Source of the DNA: Orbaceae bacterium ESL0721
GTDB lineage: Bacteria; Pseudomonadota; Gammaproteobacteria; Enterobacterales; Orbaceae
NCBI GenBank assembly: GCA_029433365.1
Contig: JAQTHZ010000001.1
Location: 1-64,000 of the forward strand
Reading direction: 5' to 3'
DNA: 64,000 bases
Below are positions 19,986-31,432 of this stretch, one piece after another. The notes beneath the pieces were generated by a model. The model ran no database searches. It was given only the letters and a program-made list of their open reading frames with translations, and was not told the origin of the DNA. Each line of letters opens with the position of its first letter. Position 1 is the first letter of the stretch. The position numbers and the translations under genes are program-made.

Positions 19986-20168
19986 AAATGCTAATAGCTA
20001 AAATGAAGATACGTTAATATGTATCTCTAACTTCTTGATCAGTTCTGTTAAACAAAGCTCTCTTCAACAACTGACTTTACCAAAAAATATTGATGATAAA
20101 CAACTATTTTTTAGCGTCAATAATTCTGATATGATAACCATTTTCAGCAATTAGTTGATAGGTTTATC

Positions 20169-21326
20169 ATGATTTTCGTGCAAATCGCAGCGATAATTGT
20201 CAGTTTTTTAATTACCTTATATGTTGGTAAAAGGTGGCAATTTTGGTTTAAATTTCAATTGACGGGTATCGGTTCTGTTTTTTATTGGATTACTCTATTT
20301 TTAGTAGGATTCTCATTAGTTTTATCAAGATTATTGGGTGATCTCTCCAGCTACTGGATTCCGCTTATTGGATCGATTATCTTTGGTATTTTTATCTGTG
20401 CGTTCTATATTTTAATCATATTTGATATCCTATATCTCATCAGCTTTAAAAAATTCCGACCAAACCTCGCCAACAAAATTATCTATATTATCTGCACAGT
20501 CGCACTCTTCATCTACGGTAATGATCAAGCAATTAATCCAAAAATTGTTAAATATCAGGTGAAAATTGATAAGCCGGCAAAGCAGGAGAAGTTACGCATT
20601 GTGCAACTTACTGATATCCATATCAGTGAAATAGTGACACCGCAATTTATTCAACAGATGGTAGATAAAGTGAATAGACTTAATGCCGATTTAGTTGTTA
20701 TCACTGGTGATACTATCGATTCGCGAATAGATCCTTTTATTCTGCTTGGATTTAATAAACAGTTTCAACAGTTAAAAGCCAAATATGGTACCTATATCAT
20801 TTTTGGTAACCATGAATACGCCAGTATTGATAAACCCAATAATAGCCTTGAGAACATTGCGACAGCCTATAAAAGTGCCAATATGCATCTCCTTAAAGAT
20901 GATGTTTTATATGATGATAAACTCGGTATCACCCTAATTGGACGTAATGATTATATTACTGAAAAACTTAAAACAGCGCGGGCATCGCTCGATGATCTCT
21001 TACTATTTACCGATCCTGATGCACCAATTATTTTATTGGATCACCAACCGCAAGATCTTAATGAACCGGCCGAGAAAGGGGTAGATCTTATGATATCAGG
21101 CCATACCCATGGTGGGCAGATCTTCCCAGTAAACTTGGTTGTTGACTATCTTTATAAAAATCCACATGGTATCTATGTCGATCCCAACCATAAATTTACC
21201 AGTATTGTGAGTAGCGGCTATGGTCTTTGGGGACCGCCGATTCGATTGATGACCCGTTGTGAGATTGTTGTTATCGATCTCACTTTTGATAAACAAGCTG
21301 ACACATTAAATAAGGGCGAAAATTAG
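20169..21326 (+). CDS. Membrane-bound metallophosphoesterase (YkuE/YaeI type)
   Basis: The 385-residue protein has four N-terminal membrane helices (about 1-120), then a calcineurin-like phosphoesterase domain. All metal motifs are visible: LTDIHIS (DxH), ITGDTID (GD), FGNHEY (GNHE), LLDHQP, and SGHTHGGQIFP (GHTH). Relatives act at the membrane surface, some on lipid phosphates such as UDP-diacylglucosamine-type substrates; the substrate here is unknown. It ends 3 bases before the rnd start, so the two may be co-transcribed. Two damaged copies of its membrane domain lie upstream. Confidence 0.85.
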   Translation: MIFVQIAAIIVSFLITLYVGKRWQFWFKFQLTGIGSVFYWITLFLVGFSLVLSRLLGDLSSYWIPLIGSIIFGIFICAFYILIIFDILYLISFKKFRPNLANKIIYIICTVALFIYGNDQAINPKIVKYQVKIDKPAKQEKLRIVQLTDIHISEIVTPQFIQQMVDKVNRLNADLVVITGDTIDSRIDPFILLGFNKQFQQLKAKYGTYIIFGNHEYASIDKPNNSLENIATAYKSANMHLLKDDVLYDDKLGITLIGRNDYITEKLKTARASLDDLLLFTDPDAPIILLDHQPQDLNEPAEKGVDLMISGHTHGGQIFPVNLVVDYLYKNPHGIYVDPNHKFTSIVSSGYGLWGPPIRLMTRCEIVVIDLTFDKQADTLNKGEN

Positions 21327-21329
21327 ACC

Positions 21330-22416
21330 ATGAGTTCAACTTATAGAATAATTAAAACAGATGAAGAGTTGACTAACTATTGTAGCGGTATCAAAGATCG
21401 TATTGCTATTGATACTGAATTTATCCGGATTCGCACTTTTTATCCTAAACTTGGACTAATACAGCTTTTTGATGGCGAGAGCATCGCGCTTGTCGATCCG
21501 CTAACGATTACAGTTTGGGATCCTTTTGTGGCTCTATTAGCTGATCACCATATCCAGAAATATCTTCATGCTTGCAGTGAGGATATTGATGTTTTTCAAC
21601 ACTATTTTGATCTCATTCCAACGCCTATCATTGATAGCCAAATTTTAGCCTCATTTTTAGACAATCCACTTAGTACTGGTTATGCCACTTTAGTTAAAAA
21701 ATATCTTGGTGTTGAGCTGGATAAAAGCGAAGTGCGTACTAATTGGCTACAGCGACCATTGACCGATAAACAGTGTGCTTATGCTATTAATGATGTGCTC
21801 TATCTCATCCCTTTAGTGGAGAGACTCAAAGCCTTGCTGCTTGATAGTGGTTGGCTTAATGCGGCCTATGAGGAGTGTGAACTTGCAGTTGATCGCAAGC
21901 GAATTGTCATCGATCCTAATTACGCCTATCTACAGATTAAAAATGGTTGGCAGCTAAACGGTAAAGGGCTAGCGCTGCTGCAAAGATTAGCTAGTTGGCG
22001 TTATAATCTTGCCAAAAGTTGTAATATAGCCCTCAATTTTGTTCTTCAGGAGGAGCTATTATGGAAGATAGCTCGCTACAAACCCTCCTCACTAGCAGAG
22101 TTGGCAAGTTTGGGGCTAAAAGGTAAAGATATAAGACTCTACGGCGAAAAAATATTAGCACTCCTCTATGAACCTATCATCGAACTCCCCCATTCAACGC
22201 ATCAACACTTACCCAAAATATAAAGAGACCACATTATTACTCAAAGAGGCAGCACAAATTATTTCAAAACAGTATGGAGTTAGTGTCGAGCTACTTATCT
22301 CAAGGCGCTTTATTAACCACTATGTAAGGTGGCAACAAGATAAAACAGCCCCTCTTCCTGAGATATTAACCGGCTGGCGAAAACCGTTATTTGAACCTCT
22401 GTTGTTAAACAGATAG
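21330..22416 (+). pseudogene. rnd: Ribonuclease D, one frameshift in a C5 run
   Basis: RNase D is a 3'-5' exonuclease that trims tRNA and other stable RNA precursors. The DEDDy motifs are present: AIDTEFIRI (ExoI), HACSEDIDVFQ (ExoII), and CAYAINDVLYL (ExoIII, with the Y). A first HRDC domain follows, and the second HRDC domain (YKETTLLLKEAAQI...LLISRRFINHY...LTGWRKPLF) is in another frame. One extra C in the run at 22187-22191 explains the shift. Repaired length is about 362 residues, close to the family norm. The nuclease core would survive even in the truncated product. Confidence 0.9.
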
Positions 22417-22539
22417 ATCAATTTTAAAGATAGATCTCATCTGTTTTGCAAATTTGTTTTAGGGTTATGGTTGTTTTAAGCAAAATATGGTTAGAAAATT
22501 TGGTTTTTAAAAATTGAGTTGTTTATTATTTAGTTATAA

Positions 22540-22644
22540 CAGTTCAATTATACAAATTCAGTTATAACAATTCAGTTATTAAAACTTAGTTATTAAAACT
22601 TAGTTATTAAAACTTATTTATTAAAACTTGTTTATTAAAAACAG
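22540..22644. repeat. 14-bp tandem repeats (CTTAGTTATTAAAA)
   Basis: Four or more copies of CTTAGTTATTAAAA with drift, preceded by ATTCAGTTATAACA copies, lie between rnd and the convergent ydgA-like gene. A TTGTTTTAGGGTT word lies just before (22454-22466). Confidence 0.7.
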
Positions 22645-22670
22645 AAGAGGGCTTTTAACCAAGCCCTCTT
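22645..22670 (-). terminator. Terminator between rnd and the ydgA-like gene
   Basis: AAGAGGGCTT pairs perfectly with AAGCCCTCTT (10 bp, six-base loop). On the minus strand a T-rich stretch follows, so it best serves the minus-strand gene; it may also stop rnd transcripts. Confidence 0.8.
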
Positions 22671-22710
22671 ATCAAATAATTTATGTTTATAAACGACTAA
22701 TCATCAACCA

Positions 22711-24279
22711 CTAAAAATCATCTTCCATATCGTCATCTATATCTTCTTCTAAATCGTCAAAATTATTTAAAAAACTTCTCTTATCCATCTTGTTACCATT
22801 TATATAAACATTGGGAGCAGTTTTCTGATAATTTACATCGGTAAAGAACCCTTTAACGCCATCTTTTTCGAATAGAATCATATCTGAATGGTTGAAAAAG
22901 AGTTGCCCCATCATCTGAACATAACTATCCATATTGTCAACTTGGCGACTAATGACGCCATCTTGGCTAGGGTTGTTCCACTGAGCTAATATTTTAGCAA
23001 TCACTCTAGATGGCGCATCAAATTTAAATTTCATTGACTCAATATTGTCCATACCCACATCCGCGTCAAAACTATTGACACCTGTCAACGCTAAATTAAT
23101 GACTAAATTGATATCACCTTCGCTATTGTGCCAATTTAGTTTGTCTATATTAAAGATTAATGGTGCTGGCTTTGCATTATCATTCGGTAAATTATCTTGA
23201 TCGAAGTAACTATATAGATCTATCTCTTTAAAATTTATCCCCTTAAAGTCCATATTTAATACGCCACTACCAATATTTTGTTTGCCATAATTGAGTGAAC
23301 CAACAGTGCTTTTAAAAGAGCCATCAACATATTTTGACTGTTTTAACTGATATGCCTGTTCAATGGTTAAATCATTAATGAGAAGTTCACTGTTATTTGA
23401 ATCAAAGAGTGGGTAATTTATACTAATTTTATCCGCTTTTGCTTTATAAGTGACATCCATATTTATATTATGGATACTACCTTGAGACTGTAAATTATTA
23501 ATCGCAATTCCTACTTTGGCACCAATTAACTTATCAGGGATATTGATGTCAAAGTTATCCGCTTTAAATCGATATGTTGTGGCACTATTATCGCTATTGG
23601 GTTGTACAGCTAAGTGCCAATTTTCAAAATTAATTACGGGTAAAGCAACCCCTTTAACAAGATAAGCGAATTTATCTAAGTCGATATTTAACTCCTCTAT
23701 AGCAAAGTTATGACGGCTTTTAAGGGTCATCTCACCAGCGGATAAGAGTAACTGTTCATCCTCTTTATTTTGGTAATCAATCGGCCTACTCATCACGTTA
23801 AGGTTAATTGCATTCTGGTAACTTACACCTGCATAAGCGGTAATAAATGGCTTATTACCAGCTAACTGCCACAGTTTCGGCGATGCTGCTTCAGTTGTGG
23901 TGTATTCAATCCAGCTCTTCAATGGTAATAGGTGACCTTTGGTAACGGCTGCAATAGGGAAGGGTCCGTGATAGATGGTGATATCATCATCAAATATAAT
24001 ATCGTCAAATTCTTTCGAATTTACTCTTTGATTAACTTCATCTTCTTTAAGGTGGGCATTGATCGTAAGATGTAATTTGGTTGAAAAGATCCCTTTTTGG
24101 TAGTTGCTATAGCTTATTTTGGTATCAAATAGTTTAGTCTGGCTGTTTAACTGATCGGTAAATTCTGCAAGGCTATTATCAATATTATCTTCAATAACTT
24201 TGCCGGTGTACCATGAGGCACCAACATACCCAGCGGCTAAGATAGCAATTGTGGTAACTGCAATTAGACTCTTTTTCAC
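22711..24279 (-). CDS. ydgA: YdgA-family (DUF945) protein
   Basis: The 522-residue protein starts with one membrane helix or signal anchor (SLIAVTTIAILAAGYVGASWYTGK), followed by a long periplasmic beta-rich region and an unusually acidic end (EEDIDDDMEDDF). The N-terminal layout and the repeated F(D/K)GINFKEIDL-type motifs fit the YdgA/YihF (DUF945) family, whose function is poorly known. Sequence similarity at the N-terminus and overall length are the basis of the call. It lies downstream of mfd on the same strand, 90 bases away. Confidence 0.75.
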   Translation of the reverse strand: MKKSLIAVTTIAILAAGYVGASWYTGKVIEDNIDNSLAEFTDQLNSQTKLFDTKISYSNYQKGIFSTKLHLTINAHLKEDEVNQRVNSKEFDDIIFDDDITIYHGPFPIAAVTKGHLLPLKSWIEYTTTEAASPKLWQLAGNKPFITAYAGVSYQNAINLNVMSRPIDYQNKEDEQLLLSAGEMTLKSRHNFAIEELNIDLDKFAYLVKGVALPVINFENWHLAVQPNSDNSATTYRFKADNFDINIPDKLIGAKVGIAINNLQSQGSIHNINMDVTYKAKADKISINYPLFDSNNSELLINDLTIEQAYQLKQSKYVDGSFKSTVGSLNYGKQNIGSGVLNMDFKGINFKEIDLYSYFDQDNLPNDNAKPAPLIFNIDKLNWHNSEGDINLVINLALTGVNSFDADVGMDNIESMKFKFDAPSRVIAKILAQWNNPSQDGVISRQVDNMDSYVQMMGQLFFNHSDMILFEKDGVKGFFTDVNYQKTAPNVYINGNKMDKRSFLNNFDDLEEDIDDDMEDDF

Positions 24280-24369
24280 TCTTTATCCTTCCTTTATTAA
24301 TTGTTCTGATTTATTAGACAGTTGAATCTGTCAGATTAATTATAAAATTTTTTAATATTAACGAGTTAA

Positions 24370-27300
24370 CTAAGCTCGATTCTCCGCAAAGGTCGTTAAT
24401 AATTTTTTAATATAATCGATACGTTCAGTGCGCGGTAGCTCAGTAGTCAGCAATTTTAATCTATTTTGACCCTCTAAACGATATTTTTTAGGCTCTTTCT
24501 GGATGATCTCTATTAAATAATCTATCGATACACTATTTTTGGCACCAAACTCAATAAAACCGCCTTTCTCGCCAAACTCTATTTTAGTGATGCCAAGCCG
24601 AGCTGCTTGTTGACGAATCTCTGCCGTTGCTAGTAAAAAGAGCACCGGATCTGGGAGCGGCCCGAAGCGATCGCGCATCTCCACTTTTATTTCAGTTAAT
24701 TCATCACCCTCTTCACTGCTAGCTATCCGTTTATAGAGTGATAGACGCATATTGACATCGGGTACAAAAGTGTCAGGAATTAAAGTTGGCAGCCGGAGCT
24801 CAATATCGGTCTGTTGACTGGTTAACAGTGACTCTAACGTTGGCTCTCTCCCCTCTTGTAGCGATTTTACAGCATCCTCTAATAGCTCAATATAGAGATT
24901 AAAACCGATCGATTGAATCTGCCCACTCTGATCACTCCCTAACAGCTCACCGGCACCGCGGATCTCTAAATCATGGGTGGCTAAAGCAAATCCAGCACCA
25001 AGATCCTCAAGTTGCGCTATCGCCTCTAACCGTTTTTTTGCATCTTTACTCAGTAATTTAGGGTGAGGGGTCAAAAGGTAGGCGTAGGCCTGATGGTAAG
25101 AACGACCGATTCGCCCTCGTAGTTGGTGCAACTGCGCCAAGCCAAACTTATCGGCACGCTCAATAATAATCGTATTGGCATTTGGGATATCAATACCGGT
25201 CTCAATAATCGTTGTACAGACCAGTAGATTACTGCGTTGATGGTGAAAATCGTTCATAATGCGCTCAAGATCGCGTTCATGCATCTGCCCATGGGCAACA
25301 GCCAGCCTTGCTTCTGGCACCAACTCGGCAAGTTGATCCCGAATTTTTTCAATCGTTGCAACATCGTTATGGAGATAGTAGACCTGCCCACCGCGTAAAA
25401 TTTCACGCAGAATCGCTTCACGAATCATCATATCATCATATTCACGAACAAATGTTTTCACCGCTAAACGGCGAGCCGGTGGCGTGGCAATGATTGAGAA
25501 GTCGCGCATCCCACTCATCGCCATATTGAGTGTTCGTGGAATAGGGGTAGCAGTTAGCGTTAAAATATCGATATTGGCACGCATTGCTTTGATACGCTCT
25601 TTTTGACGTACCCCAAAACGGTGCTCTTCATCAACAATCAAGAGCCCCAAATCACGCCACTTCACCTCCTCTTGTAGCAGTTTATGGGTACCGATTACAA
25701 TATCCACTTTCCCCTGTTTGAGATCCTCAATAACTGCCTGCTGCTGTTTAGCAGTTTTAAAGCGCGATAGGCTCTCAATCCGGATAGGCCAGTTGGCAAA
25801 TCGATCACAAAAGTTTTCGTAATGCTGTTCAGCAAGTAGGGTAGTTGGGACTAACAGTGCCACCTGCTTATGGTTTATCACAGCAAGGAAGGCAGCACGA
25901 ATTGCTACTTCGGTTTTACCAAATCCAACATCGCCACAGACGAGACGATCCATCGCTTGCGGTGAGCACATATCACCAATTACAGCACCGATTGCTCGCT
26001 GTTGATCTTCCGTCTCTTCATAGGGGAATCCTTGGCAAAATAGTTCGTATTGCTCTCGATCTTGCACAAACGCAAATCCTGGTTTGCTCTCCCGTTCAGC
26101 ATAGATATCTAATAGCTCCGCCGCAACATCTCGCACCTTTTCGGCCGCTTTTTGGCGCGCTTTACTCCAACTATCAGTACCAAGTCTATTAAGAGTGACA
26201 TTCTCAGCATCACCACCTGAATAACGGCTAATAAGATTAAGTGAGGAGACAGGTACATAGAGTTTGGTCTCGTTAGCATAGATAAGCAGCAGATATTCCG
26301 CCGTAATACCGTTGGTCTCAAGTGTTGTCAAGCCAGCATATCTACCCACCCCATGTTCAAGATGGACAACCGGTTTACCGGGGGTCAGCTCAGCTAGGCT
26401 GCGGATAAGCAGATCACTATTGATAGTCTGCTTTGACTCTCTTCTCCGCCTAATGATCGATCGCCCAAATAGCTCATTTTCGGTGATAAAAGCGATCTCA
26501 TCCTGCGTATTAATAAAGCCCTGTTCACTAGAGCCAATGGTTAAAAAGAGATGATCTTGATCACAGTTCGATATTAACGAAAGATCATCTAAATTGGGTA
26601 AAAAAGTGGGATAGATCTTTATACGTGCTAACACCTCTTGCAAAGCTTCCCGACGCCCTTCGGACTCTACTGAAAATATGATTTTACCGTTAGCATATTG
26701 AGTAAAAAATTGGTCAATAAACTGTTGAAATCGCTGGTAAGGATCGCGCTGCTGAATCTGTATTGCCATCTCCGGTAGTGTTGCAAATGGCAGATTTACT
26801 TGATTTGCTGACTCTTTTATACTCTCTGTCGATAAAACCACACGTGGGTAGTGCTTAAAGTGGGCAAACAGCTCATCGGTACGGAGCCAAATTTGGTTAG
26901 GCGGTAAAAGCGGACGGAGTGGATCGACTTTTCGACTAGCAAAACGCTGCTCGATATCTTGCCAATATTTATCGGCATACTGCTCAATATGGCGGGTATT
27001 GAGAACGAGTGTATTATCAGGGAAGTAACTAAATAACGGGGTGAGTGGCTCAGCAAAAAAAGAGCGGCTGCCAATACTCGATACCCGTTGGCAAAATATG
27101 TTTACTCACCTGCTGATAGATACTCTCTTGATCTAATCGCACTTCAAAATTGTCGCGCCAATTTTTCCGAAATAGTTCAATAGCATTTTTATCAAAAGGG
27201 AACTCATGGGCGGGGAGCAGCTCGATGGCATCAACCTCGGTAATAGTGCGCTGGGTCTCAACATCAAAGGTGCGAATGGTCTCTATCTCATCGTCAAAAA

Positions 27301-27850
27301 AATCGATCCGAAAAGGGAGGGTACTGCCCATTGGGTAGAGATCAAACAGTGATCCACGCGTCGCATATTCACCATGCTCCATCACCTGACTCACAGCGCG
27401 GTAACCAGCATTTTCAAGTTGCATGCGGAGATTATCTCGACTCATCTTCTGACCCGTTTTCATAATGAAAACTTGCTCACTAAAGTAGTTACGCGGGCAG
27501 ACCTTCTGCAAGAGTGTATTGATAGGGAGAATTAACGCCCCTTTTTGAATATGCGTTAACTGGAAGAGGCAGGCAAGCCTTTCAGAGATAATATCCTGAT
27601 GGGGTGAAAAACTGTCATAAGGCAGCGTCTCCCAATCTGGAAATAGCAGGGATGGGATCGAGGAGAACTGTTTCAGCTCCTCATGTATGCGGGTCGTCTG
27701 CTGCATATCGTCTGTGACAATAACCACAAGTCCATTGTGTGCATTGATAATTTGAGCACAAACCAGCGAGAGTGAAGAGCCCACTAACTGCCCTAACTGT
27801 TTTACCTCTCCCGCTTTTTGTGGGAGGGTGGTAACGGTAGATATTGACAT
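24370..27850 (-). pseudogene. mfd: Transcription-repair coupling factor Mfd, one frameshift
   Basis: Mfd removes RNA polymerase stalled at DNA damage and recruits UvrA. All parts are present: UvrB-like domain (DWETLPYDSFSPHQDIIS, MEHGEYATRG), RNAP-binding domain (HLEHGVGRYAGLTTLE), the helicase motifs (CGDVGFGKTEVAIRAAF, IVDEEHRFGVRQKERI, LTATPIPRTLNMA, QLRGRIGRSYHQAYAYLL) and the C-terminal domain. The frame breaks in a T7 (minus strand) at 27055-27061 after WQPLFF; removing one T restores AEPLTPLFSYFPDNTL. Repaired length is about 1160 aa. The start is ATG 27850 (MSISTVTTLP). A homopolymer sequencing error is a likely cause. Confidence 0.92.
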
Positions 27851-28118
27851 AAAAATCTTAATGATATGGCTTAAAATAGTTCTCAATTATAACGCAAAGT
27901 GCAACAGGTTTGCTACCGCAGTTTAATGCTGTATGATATGGCGATTTTTAATCGATTTATCTATAATGATCGGCAAAAACAGGTTAATTTCTTTGCTTTT
28001 AATTATGGCTGTTAATCAGAGCTATAACTATTAACTATTAAAAACAGTTATTAAGAATATTTATTAAGAATAGTGATCAATCTAAATCCATCGATGTTTT
28101 AGGGATAGGTGTGCAGTT

Positions 28119-29330
28119 ATGTCAAAAATGTTTCGCCCGTTAATCTTTTTTATCAGCTTTCGCTATATTTATGGGCAAAAAAATGGTGGATTTGGTCGCT
28201 TTGTCTCATGGCTATCAATGTTAGGCATTATGCTAGGATCGCTAGGGCTTATCGTCGTATTATCTGTTATGAATGGACTCGAAAATCAGATGCAAAATAA
28301 TATTTTGCGATTCTTACCGCAAGCCGAAATCACCTCATCACAATATCGTATCAATACTCATGATCTCCCTCGCCAGCAATTTACAACAATACCCAATGTC
28401 AATCAGATAACACCACTAATCACTAGCGATGTGGTGTTGCAAAGTGAGCATGGGATTACAGTAACTACGTTAATGGGGGTTGATCCCAATGAGTATGATC
28501 CGGTTCGTGACTATATCTATTGGGGTGATTTAAACGATCTACAGGCAGGGCAGTACAATATTATTATCGGTTATCAATTGGCGGATCAACTGAAAGTGAC
28601 GGTGGGTGATAAGATCCGCCTTATGGTGACTGAAGCGAGTCAAGTCACCCCAGTTGGGCGAATTCCGTCACAGCGCCTTTTTACTATTACGGGCATTTTT
28701 AATGTTAACCATGATATCAATCGATCGCTTATCTATATCAATCAAACCGATGCCAAAAATCTACTACGTTACCCTGCCGATACCATTACCAGTTGGCGCC
28801 TCTTTTTATCAAATCCTCTTAATATTGAATCAGTTACCAATAGTGCTTTGCCTAATAATCTTATTTTTAAAGATTGGCGATTAAAACGTGGTGAACTATT
28901 TCAAGCGGTTAAGATGGAAAAAAATGTGATGGGGTTACTGATTAGCCTGATTGTGATTGTTGCCGCCTTCAATATCATCACCTCACTCTCACTGCTAGTG
29001 TTAGAGAAGCAGGGCGAAGTGGCAATTTTAAAGACGCAAGGACTTTCTAGGCTCAAAATTATGTTGATTTTTATTATTCAAGGTGCGAGTTCAGGCATCA
29101 TTGGTACGCTGCTCGGAACCATTTTAGGCGTGATACTGGCGCTCAATCTTAATGATCTTATGCAGCTACTGCATCTCTCATTTGCCGGTATTACGCTACC
29201 GACTTTAGTTGAACCGAAGCAGGTGATTATAATTATTATTGGATTACTATGTTTATCACTTCTCTCAACGCTCTATCCTGCTTATAAGGCAGCCAATATT
29301 CAACCCGCCGAGGCGTTACGTTATGAATAA
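28119..29330 (+). CDS. lolC: Lipoprotein-releasing ABC permease LolC
   Basis: LolC, with LolE and the ATPase LolD, extracts lipoproteins from the inner membrane for transfer to LolA. The 403-residue protein has an N-terminal helix ([20 protein letters not shown]), a large periplasmic domain, and three C-terminal helices of the FtsX type ending [11 protein letters not shown]. It overlaps lolD by 8 bases. A copy of the TGTTTTAGGG word lies just upstream (28095-28104). Confidence 0.95.
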   Translation: MSKMFRPLIFFISFRYIYGQKNGGFGRFVSWLSMLGIMLGSLGLIVVLSVMNGLENQMQNNILRFLPQAEITSSQYRINTHDLPRQQFTTIPNVNQITPLITSDVVLQSEHGITVTTLMGVDPNEYDPVRDYIYWGDLNDLQAGQYNIIIGYQLADQLKVTVGDKIRLMVTEASQVTPVGRIPSQRLFTITGIFNVNHDINRSLIYINQTDAKNLLRYPADTITSWRLFLSNPLNIESVTNSALPNNLIFKDWRLKRGELFQAVKMEKNVMGLLISLIVIVAAFNIITSLSLLVLEKQGEVAILKTQGLSRLKIMLIFIIQGASSGIIGTLLGTILGVILALNLNDLMQLLHLSFAGITLPTLVEPKQVIIIIIGLLCLSLLSTLYPAYKAANIQPAEALRYE

Positions 29331-30057
29331 TCTCTCTACTAAACAGCTGGACAAAACTCCTCTGCTCTCAGCAAAACATCTCTGTAAAACCTATAAAGAG
29401 GGCAGTTTAGTTACCGAGGTGTTAAAAGATGTCACATTTGATATCTACCCAAAATCCCTGCTTGCCATTATTGGTAGCTCAGGTTCAGGAAAAAGTACCT
29501 TATTACATCTGTTAGGTGGATTAGATAGACCAAGTTTGGGTGAGATTATTTTTCAATCCCAAAAGATGAGTGCACTTTCAGAGACTGAAAAGGCAGCACT
29601 GCGGAATAAAAAAATTGGCTTTGTCTATCAGTTCCACCACCTTTTACCCGATTTTACCGCCTTAGAAAATATTGCCATGCCACTCTTAATTGGTGGCGTC
29701 TCGCCCAATGAGGCGAAAGAGCGGGCGATGGCGATGCTTGAGTCAGTCAACCTAGCCAAACGGGCAGGGCATAGGTCATCAGAGCTATCAGGCGGGGAGC
29801 GGCAGCGCGTAGCGATAGGGCGTGCGCTAATTAATCGCCCCGCACTTGTGATGGCAGATGAGCCAACCGGTAATTTGGATCGCTCCACCGCCGAGGCGAT
29901 TTTTGAACTTCTTATTAAGCTCAATAGTGAGCAAGGTACCGCCTTTTTAGTGGTAACACATGATCTCGCATTAGCCAATAAGTTGGATAAACAGTTAGTT
30001 ATGCGCGATGGTAAGTTAGATCTCACAGCAGACCAAAACAGCACAGCGGGTAAATAA
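29323..30057 (+). CDS. lolD: Lipoprotein-releasing ATPase LolD
   Basis: This is the ABC ATPase of LolCDE, 244 aa. Walker A is [10 protein letters not shown], the signature motif is [18 protein letters not shown], and Walker B is [13 protein letters not shown], with the switch histidine in LVVTHD. The start ATG 29323 overlaps the lolC end, which indicates coupled translation. Confidence 0.96.
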   Translation: MNNLSTKQLDKTPLLSAKHLCKTYKEGSLVTEVLKDVTFDIYPKSLLAIIGSSGSGKSTLLHLLGGLDRPSLGEIIFQSQKMSALSETEKAALRNKKIGFVYQFHHLLPDFTALENIAMPLLIGGVSPNEAKERAMAMLESVNLAKRAGHRSSELSGGERQRVAIGRALINRPALVMADEPTGNLDRSTAEAIFELLIKLNSEQGTAFLVVTHDLALANKLDKQLVMRDGKLDLTADQNSTAGK

Positions 30058-30058
30058 G

Positions 30059-31303
30059 ATGAGTTTAGCCTTAGTTACCGCGATAAAATTTCGCAAAGGG
30101 CTGCGTAAAAGTGGCATGGTATCGCTTATATCAGTCATCTCAACACTCAGTATTGCCATTGGGCTGGCAGCGTTAATTATTGGGTTAAGTGCTATGAATG
30201 GTTTCGAACGTGAATTAAAAGATCGCGTGTTATCGGTCATGCCGCATGGTCAGATCTACTCGACAACTGGAACTATAGAGAACTGGCAACCGTTAGCGCA
30301 GCAGTTAGCACAAGATAGTAATATAACCTCTATCATGCCTTATGTCAGATTTACCGGTCTGCTTGAAAATGGGCGCAAATTGAGTGCAATCGAGGTCCGT
30401 GGAGTCGATCCAGCAGAAACAGCAAGAAGTAGTAAGCTACCAAATTATGTGCTTAACGATCGCTGGCAAACATTTAAAGCCGATGAGGGTCAGATTATTA
30501 TTGGTGCAGGGTTAGCCCAAACATTAGGAGCTAAAGAGGATAGTTGGGTTACGCTACTGATTCCCTCCCTTAGCCAAGATAATCAACTCAAACCGCCAAA
30601 ACGAATCCGGCTACGAGTCGCCGGCATATTAGATCTTAATGGGAGCTTAAGTAATAATTTGGCAATTATCCCCCTTAAAGATGCACAAAAACTGTTGAAT
30701 CTTGGTGATAGCGTGACGGGTTTGATGATCAATGTGAAAGATCTCTATCACGCGAGTAGCGTTATCAATCACACGCTTTTTAAACTCAATCTTGCAACAA
30801 CTCTTGTCGCATCGAGTTGGGAGCAGAGTTATGGTTATATGTACAACGATATTCAGATGATTCGCCAAATCATGTACTTAGCGATGATTGTGGTGATTGG
30901 CGTTGCCTGTTTTAATATTGTCTCAACGTTAGTGATTGCGGTGAAAGATAAACAGCGTGATATCGCCATTTTAAAGACTTTAGGTGCTACTAATAGATTA
31001 ATTCGCCGCATCTTTATCTGGTACGGCGTCATCTCTGGATTTATTGGTAGTGTGATTGGCGTACTATTGGGGGTGATTGTTTCGTGGCAACTTTCTTCGA
31101 TTATGGGCTTTATTGAGTCCCTTTTAGGGCATAAATTACTCAATAGCCATATCTATTTTGTCGATTTTTTACCTTCGAAAATAGATCCTATTGATATTAT
31201 TATCGTCTTTTGCACCGCAATGTTACTCTCGCTTATTGCAAGTTACTACCCTGCAAGGAGGGCATGTAAAATTGAACCAGCTAGGATCTTAAGTAGCTTT
31301 TAA
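30059..31303 (+). CDS. lolE: Lipoprotein-releasing ABC permease LolE
   Basis: LolE pairs with LolC. The 414-residue product has the same FtsX-type layout: N-terminal helix (VSLISVISTLSIAIGLAALI), periplasmic domain, then three helices with the cytoplasmic DKQRDIAILKTLGAT coupling segment, ending ARRACKIEPARILSSF. It starts one base after the lolD stop. The third gene of the operon being homologous to the first fits the lolCDE arrangement. Confidence 0.95.
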   Translation: MSLALVTAIKFRKGLRKSGMVSLISVISTLSIAIGLAALIIGLSAMNGFERELKDRVLSVMPHGQIYSTTGTIENWQPLAQQLAQDSNITSIMPYVRFTGLLENGRKLSAIEVRGVDPAETARSSKLPNYVLNDRWQTFKADEGQIIIGAGLAQTLGAKEDSWVTLLIPSLSQDNQLKPPKRIRLRVAGILDLNGSLSNNLAIIPLKDAQKLLNLGDSVTGLMINVKDLYHASSVINHTLFKLNLATTLVASSWEQSYGYMYNDIQMIRQIMYLAMIVVIGVACFNIVSTLVIAVKDKQRDIAILKTLGATNRLIRRIFIWYGVISGFIGSVIGVLLGVIVSWQLSSIMGFIESLLGHKLLNSHIYFVDFLPSKIDPIDIIIVFCTAMLLSLIASYYPARRACKIEPARILSSF

Positions 31304-31432
31304 TTCTTTTTAATCAGGAGTATAGTTAAAGCTCGTTTACATTTTTCTGTTTAAATTTAAATAAATTTAACAAAATAAGTTCATAATAGCGGGTCTAATC
31401 CCCATTATGATTATTGTAGCTGAGCTAATACT

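Noticed and set aside
26817-27074. Separate minus-strand 85-residue frame in mfd
   Set aside because: The true mfd frame is open from the T7 run down to 24370; the 85-residue frame is out of register and has no family resemblance.
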